This document shows, in pieces, positions 61,061 through 64,000 of a stretch of DNA of 64,000 nt (position 1 is its first letter; every line of letters starts with the position of its first letter). The position numbers and the translations under genes are program-made. The DNA is from Curtobacterium sp. SGAir0471 (GTDB lineage Bacteria > Actinomycetota > Actinomycetes > Actinomycetales > Microbacteriaceae): contig NZ_CP027869.1 of the NCBI RefSeq assembly GCF_005490985.1, positions 806,001 to 870,000 on the forward strand. The letters run 5' to 3'. The notes beneath the pieces are model-generated. The model saw only the letters and a list, made by a program, of their open reading frames with translations, had not been told where the DNA came from and did no database searches.

Positions 61061-62335
61061 ATGTCCAAGGCTCCCGCACCGCGTCCCGAGCGCGTCCTGT
61101 TCGTGCACGCCCACCCCGACGACGAGACGCTGTCGTCCGGCGGCACCATCGCCACCCTGCTCGAGCTCGGCGCCGAGGTGACCGTGCTCACCGCGACCCG
61201 GGGCGAGCGCGGCGAGATGCTCACCGAGACTCTCGCGCCGCTCTTCGGCGACGGACCCCGGGTCGCCGCGCACCGTGAGACCGAGATCGCCGCCGCGCTG
61301 GCCGCCCTCGGGGGTCCGGCGCACCTGTGGCTCGGCAGCGGGGGAGCGCGCCCCACGGACCTGCCCGAGCGTCGGTACAGCGACTCCGGCATGCAGTGGG
61401 GACCCGACGGACGAGCCATCGCCGCCGACGACGCCCCGGCCGACTCGCTCACGGCGGCCGACCTCGGCGAGGTCGTCGACGACGTCCGCGCAGCGATCCG
61501 CTCGACGGGTGCGGACGCCGTGGTGAGCTACGCGGACGACGGCGGGTACGGCCACCCGGACCACGTGCGGGTGCACCACGCCGCCCGGTACGCCGCCCGT
61601 GCCGAGGAGGTCCCCTTCTCCATGATCGTGCCCGCGGACTCCGACGAGGTCGACCTGACCGTCGACGTCCTCCCCGTCCGGGCGAAGGTGCGCGCAGCCG
61701 TCGAGCAGTACCGGTCGCAGGTCACGATCGATCCCGTGGACCCGGCCGATCCGCAGCGCCTGACCTGGGTGATGCCGCACGGTGTCCGACAGGAGGCTCC
61801 CGCGGTCGAGGCCTTCCGGCACGACGCCGACCCGGTGCCGCCGGCACCGCAGACCTTCGCCGAGCTCTCCCGTCAGGGGAAGGTGACGGCGGTCGTCGTC
61901 GCCGCGGTCGCCGGGTTGGTCGTCGGCGCCCTCGGGACCGTCACCCACCAGCAGCGGCTCGGGGGCTTCCCGGTCGGCATGGTGCTCACGACCCTCATCG
62001 TGCTCGGCATGGTCGTCGGGCTGCGGCTCCTGTACCGCTCGCGGGCGATGGTCGCGGCGGCCGGCATCGCGATCATCGTCGCGACGCAGGTCCTGGTGAG
62101 CGTCGGCGGTCAGTCGTCACCGCTCGTGCTCGCGAACCCCGCCGGGTACGTCTGGACCTTCGCACCGGCGGTGATCGCGGCGTTCACCCTGGCGTGGCCC
62201 GACCTGTCCGGCCTCCGTGCCCGCGCGGCAGCGGCGTCGGCAGGTGCGGGCGCCGGACCGGCGGCGTCGGCTCCTGCGTCGTCCCCGGACCCCTCGGACC
62301 CTGCGGCGTCCGGGGCTCCCGGACGCCGCGGGTAG
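61061..62335 (+). CDS. PIG-L/MshB-type deacetylase with C-terminal membrane domain
   Basis: A 424-residue fusion. Residues 1-260 are a zinc-dependent PIG-L deacetylase: HAHPDDETLSSGG near residue 15 (His, Asp, Asp), TRGERGE, and GGYGHPDHVRVHH near 162 (third ligand). This domain resembles MshB, which deacetylates GlcNAc-inositol in mycothiol synthesis. Residues 270-385 hold four hydrophobic segments, and the tail is Ala/Pro-rich. The tether makes a role at the membrane plausible; canonical MshB is soluble. Its stop overlaps a candidate -10 of fdxA. Confidence 0.86.
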   Translation: MSKAPAPRPERVLFVHAHPDDETLSSGGTIATLLELGAEVTVLTATRGERGEMLTETLAPLFGDGPRVAAHRETEIAAALAALGGPAHLWLGSGGARPTDLPERRYSDSGMQWGPDGRAIAADDAPADSLTAADLGEVVDDVRAAIRSTGADAVVSYADDGGYGHPDHVRVHHAARYAARAEEVPFSMIVPADSDEVDLTVDVLPVRAKVRAAVEQYRSQVTIDPVDPADPQRLTWVMPHGVRQEAPAVEAFRHDADPVPPAPQTFAELSRQGKVTAVVVAAVAGLVVGALGTVTHQQRLGGFPVGMVLTTLIVLGMVVGLRLLYRSRAMVAAAGIAIIVATQVLVSVGGQSSPLVLANPAGYVWTFAPAVIAAFTLAWPDLSGLRARAAAASAGAGAGPAASAPASSPDPSDPAASGAPGRRG

Positions 62336-62338
62336 ACT
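62333..62338 (+). promoter_or_regulatory. Candidate -10 of fdxA
   Basis: TAGACT, overlapping the stop codon of the PIG-L gene, 34 bases before the fdxA start. Confidence 0.4.
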
Positions 62339-62372
62339 CGACAACGCTCAGTCCGAAGGGAGCACCCGCACC

Positions 62373-62690
62373 GTGACCTACGTGATCGCCCAGCCCTGTG
62401 TCGACGTCAAGGACCGCGCCTGCATCGACGAATGCCCGGTCGACTGCATCTACGAGGGTGACCGGTCGCTCTACATCCACCCCGACGAGTGCGTCGACTG
62501 CGGTGCGTGCGAGCCGGTCTGCCCGGTCGAGGCGATCTACTACGAGGACGACCTGCCGGACGAGTGGGCCGACTACTACAAGGCCAACGTCGAGTTCTTC
62601 GAAGAGGTCGGTTCGCCCGGCGGCGCCGCGAAGGTCGGCGTGATCCACAAGGACCACCCGGTGGTCATGGCCGAGCCCCCGCGCGGCTGA
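62373..62690 (+). CDS. fdxA: Seven-iron ferredoxin
   Basis: A 105-residue ferredoxin with one 3Fe-4S and one 4Fe-4S cluster. Cluster cysteines are in CVDVKDRACIDECPVDCIY (residues 9-25) and CVDCGACEPVCPVEAI near 40. An extended C-terminal half ends in HPVVMAEPPRG, as in actinobacterial FdxA. An AAGGGAG site lies before GTG 62373. dapC follows 13 bases downstream, a conserved pairing. Confidence 0.96.
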   Translation: MTYVIAQPCVDVKDRACIDECPVDCIYEGDRSLYIHPDECVDCGACEPVCPVEAIYYEDDLPDEWADYYKANVEFFEEVGSPGGAAKVGVIHKDHPVVMAEPPRG

Positions 62691-62703
62691 CCCGGACCGA
62701 TCC

Positions 62704-63822
62704 GTGGCGCTCGACCTCCCCGACTTCCCCTGGGACCAGCTCGTCCCGTTCAAGCAGCGCGCAGCGGCGTACGAGGGCGGCATCGTCGACCTCAGCGTCG
62801 GCTCGCCCGTCGACCCGACCCCCGAGGTCGTCCGACAGGCCCTCGCCCGCGCGACCGACGCGCACGCGTACCCGCAGGTCGCCGGGACGCCCGCGCTGCG
62901 CGAGGCGATCGCCGACTGGTACGGCCGTCGGCACGGCATCGCGCTGACCCCGGAGCAGGTCCTCCCGACGATCGGGTCGAAGGAGTTCATCGCCGGGCTC
63001 GCGCTCTGGCTCGGCATCGGTCCGGGGGACACCGTCGTGTTCCCGGAGGCCGCGTACCCGACCTACGAGCTCGGCGCCGCCCTCGTGCGTGCCGAGGCGC
63101 TGGCGTCGGACGACCCAGCCACGTGGCCGGAGAGCACGAAGCTCGTGTGGCTGAACTCGCCGGGCAACCCGGACGGCCGCGTGCTCTCCGTCGAGCAGCT
63201 CCGCGCCGCGGTGGCACGGGCGCGGGAGCTCGGCGCCGTCGTCGTCGGTGACGAGTGCTACGCCGAACTCGGGTGGGAAGCGCCGTACGACAGCGCCCCG
63301 ACGCCCTCGATCCTCGACCCGCGGGTCGTGGGTGACCGGGTCGACGGCGTGCTCAGTGTCTACTCGCTGTCGAAGCAGTCCAACCTCGCCGGCTACCGTG
63401 CCGCGTTCGTCGCGGGCGACGCCAGGATCCTGGCCGATGTCCTGGCGGTCCGGAAGCACACCGGCATGATGCCGCCGCTGCCCGTGCAGGAGGCGATGAT
63501 CGTCGCCCTGGCCGACGACACCCACGTGCAGCAGCAGAAGTCCCGGTACCGCGCTCGACGGAACATGCTCCGACGGGCACTCGAGGGAGCGGGCTTCCGG
63601 ATCGACCACAGCCAGGCGGGCCTGTACCTCTGGGCGACCCGTGGCGAGGCCGCGCTCGACACCGTCGGGTGGCTGGCGGACCGCGGCATCCTCGTCGCAC
63701 CCGGCACGTTCTACGGGTCGGCCGGGGCGGAGCACGTGCGTGTGGCGCTCACGGCGAGCGACGACCGGATCGCGGCGGCGGCGCAGCGCCTGGCGAGCGC
63801 CCGACGGCTCGCGGTCTCCTGA
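62704..63822 (+). CDS. dapC: Succinyldiaminopimelate transaminase
   Basis: A 372-residue fold-type I aminotransferase, the DapC type found next to fdxA in actinobacteria; it makes N-succinyl-LL-DAP in lysine and peptidoglycan synthesis. Motifs: VDLSVGSPVDPTPEVV near residue 28, PTIGSKEFIAGLA near 98, WLNSPGNPDGRV near 150, GDECYAEL near 182, SLSKQSNLAGYR with the Schiff-base Lys near 223, and a C-terminal Arg in VRVALT. GTG 62704. Confidence 0.92.
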   Translation: MALDLPDFPWDQLVPFKQRAAAYEGGIVDLSVGSPVDPTPEVVRQALARATDAHAYPQVAGTPALREAIADWYGRRHGIALTPEQVLPTIGSKEFIAGLALWLGIGPGDTVVFPEAAYPTYELGAALVRAEALASDDPATWPESTKLVWLNSPGNPDGRVLSVEQLRAAVARARELGAVVVGDECYAELGWEAPYDSAPTPSILDPRVVGDRVDGVLSVYSLSKQSNLAGYRAAFVAGDARILADVLAVRKHTGMMPPLPVQEAMIVALADDTHVQQQKSRYRARRNMLRRALEGAGFRIDHSQAGLYLWATRGEAALDTVGWLADRGILVAPGTFYGSAGAEHVRVALTASDDRIAAAAQRLASARRLAVS

Positions 63823-63925
63823 TCCGGCCACCCGGGTTCTCCTGGCATACGAAATACCGACAGACTGGTCCGTTAGAACTCCTTCCGGTCGAACCGCACC
63901 CCGCGGTCCCACAGGAAGGAACACC

Positions 63926-64000
63926 GTGAAGCGTCCCGCACTGATCACCACCGCCGTCGCACTCGGCCTCGGCCTGGCACTCAGCCCGATCGCCGCGAAC
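63926..64000 (+). CDS. Exported protein, N-terminus only (cut by window end)
   Basis: Twenty-five codons from GTG 63926: a basic start (VKRPALITT) and a hydrophobic core ALGLGLALSPIAAN, a clear signal-peptide beginning. AGGAAGGA lies 6 bases upstream. The gene continues past the window, so no product can be named. The gap before it (63823-63925) is locally less GC-rich and should contain its promoter; TAGAAC near 63874 is one candidate. Confidence 0.7.
   Translation, partial: MKRPALITTAVALGLGLALSPIAAN

Overview
The window is a very GC-rich, gene-dense actinobacterial chromosome segment. Gene content (DUF4245 protein beside xseBA, ispH with an overlapping membrane protein, fdxA-dapC, glpX, tandem glycine riboswitch before gcvTHP) and style point to Microbacteriaceae, most likely Curtobacterium or a close relative; this is inferred from gene content, not from a marker gene. 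No rRNA, tRNA, CRISPR array, transposase, integrase or phage gene was seen. The ends cut a beta-carbonic anhydrase gene (left) and a gene for an exported protein (right).

Layout. 1-9.6 kb is core metabolism: carbonic anhydrase, exonuclease VII (xseA/xseB), ispH, an M18 aminopeptidase, class II aldolase (fba), fructose-bisphosphatase (glpX) and rmuC. 9.7-22.7 kb is an inositol catabolic operon (iolC, a Cgl0159-type aldolase-fold gene, mmsA, iolB, iolD, iolE, iolG, iolH, a transaldolase, a second dehydrogenase) with a small tautomerase gene and a convergent GntR/HutC repressor gene. A TGTMRTKACA-like site overlaps the -35 of the operon promoter and a related site overlaps the presumed repressor promoter. 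No inositol transporter lies in the window. 22.8-28.4 kb holds an exonuclease, a hydrolase, ychF, a TetR regulator and a HEPN/MNT toxin-antitoxin pair (antitoxin fused to an XRE domain) set between two paralogous small genes. 28.7-31.4 kb is a translationally coupled pair: a secreted cohesin-like protein with a LAWTG sorting signal and a secreted amidase with a dockerin domain. 31.5-38 kb carries small metabolic and regulatory genes (PEP-mutase family, MalY-type lyase, two GNATs, LysR, FBP zinc-finger protein, BlaI/M56 pair). 38-42.7 kb is the riboswitch-controlled glycine cleavage operon. 43-56.2 kb holds two complete oligopeptide ABC transporters, each with a fused two-ATPase subunit, separated by two PH-domain membrane proteins and three copies of a 53-bp hairpin repeat. 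56.2-64 kb has a CPBP protease, typA, an M20 amidohydrolase, a lipoprotein, a membrane-tethered PIG-L deacetylase, ferredoxin and DapC.

Expression signals. At least sixteen genes have a TANNNT hexamer ending 6-8 bases before the start codon with no Shine-Dalgarno sequence, which suggests that leaderless transcription is the default for monocistronic genes here. Operon-internal genes mostly overlap by 4 bases (ATGA or GTGA). Many gene ends carry perfect or near-perfect GC hairpins; several belong to one GGAGGC/GCCTCC family, and two sites share an identical 25-mer. The observations I rate highest are the cohesin/dockerin wall-amidase pair, the transaldolase inside the inositol operon, the XRE-fused HEPN/MNT module with flanking paralogs, and the tandem-duplicated leaderless promoter and start codon of glpX.
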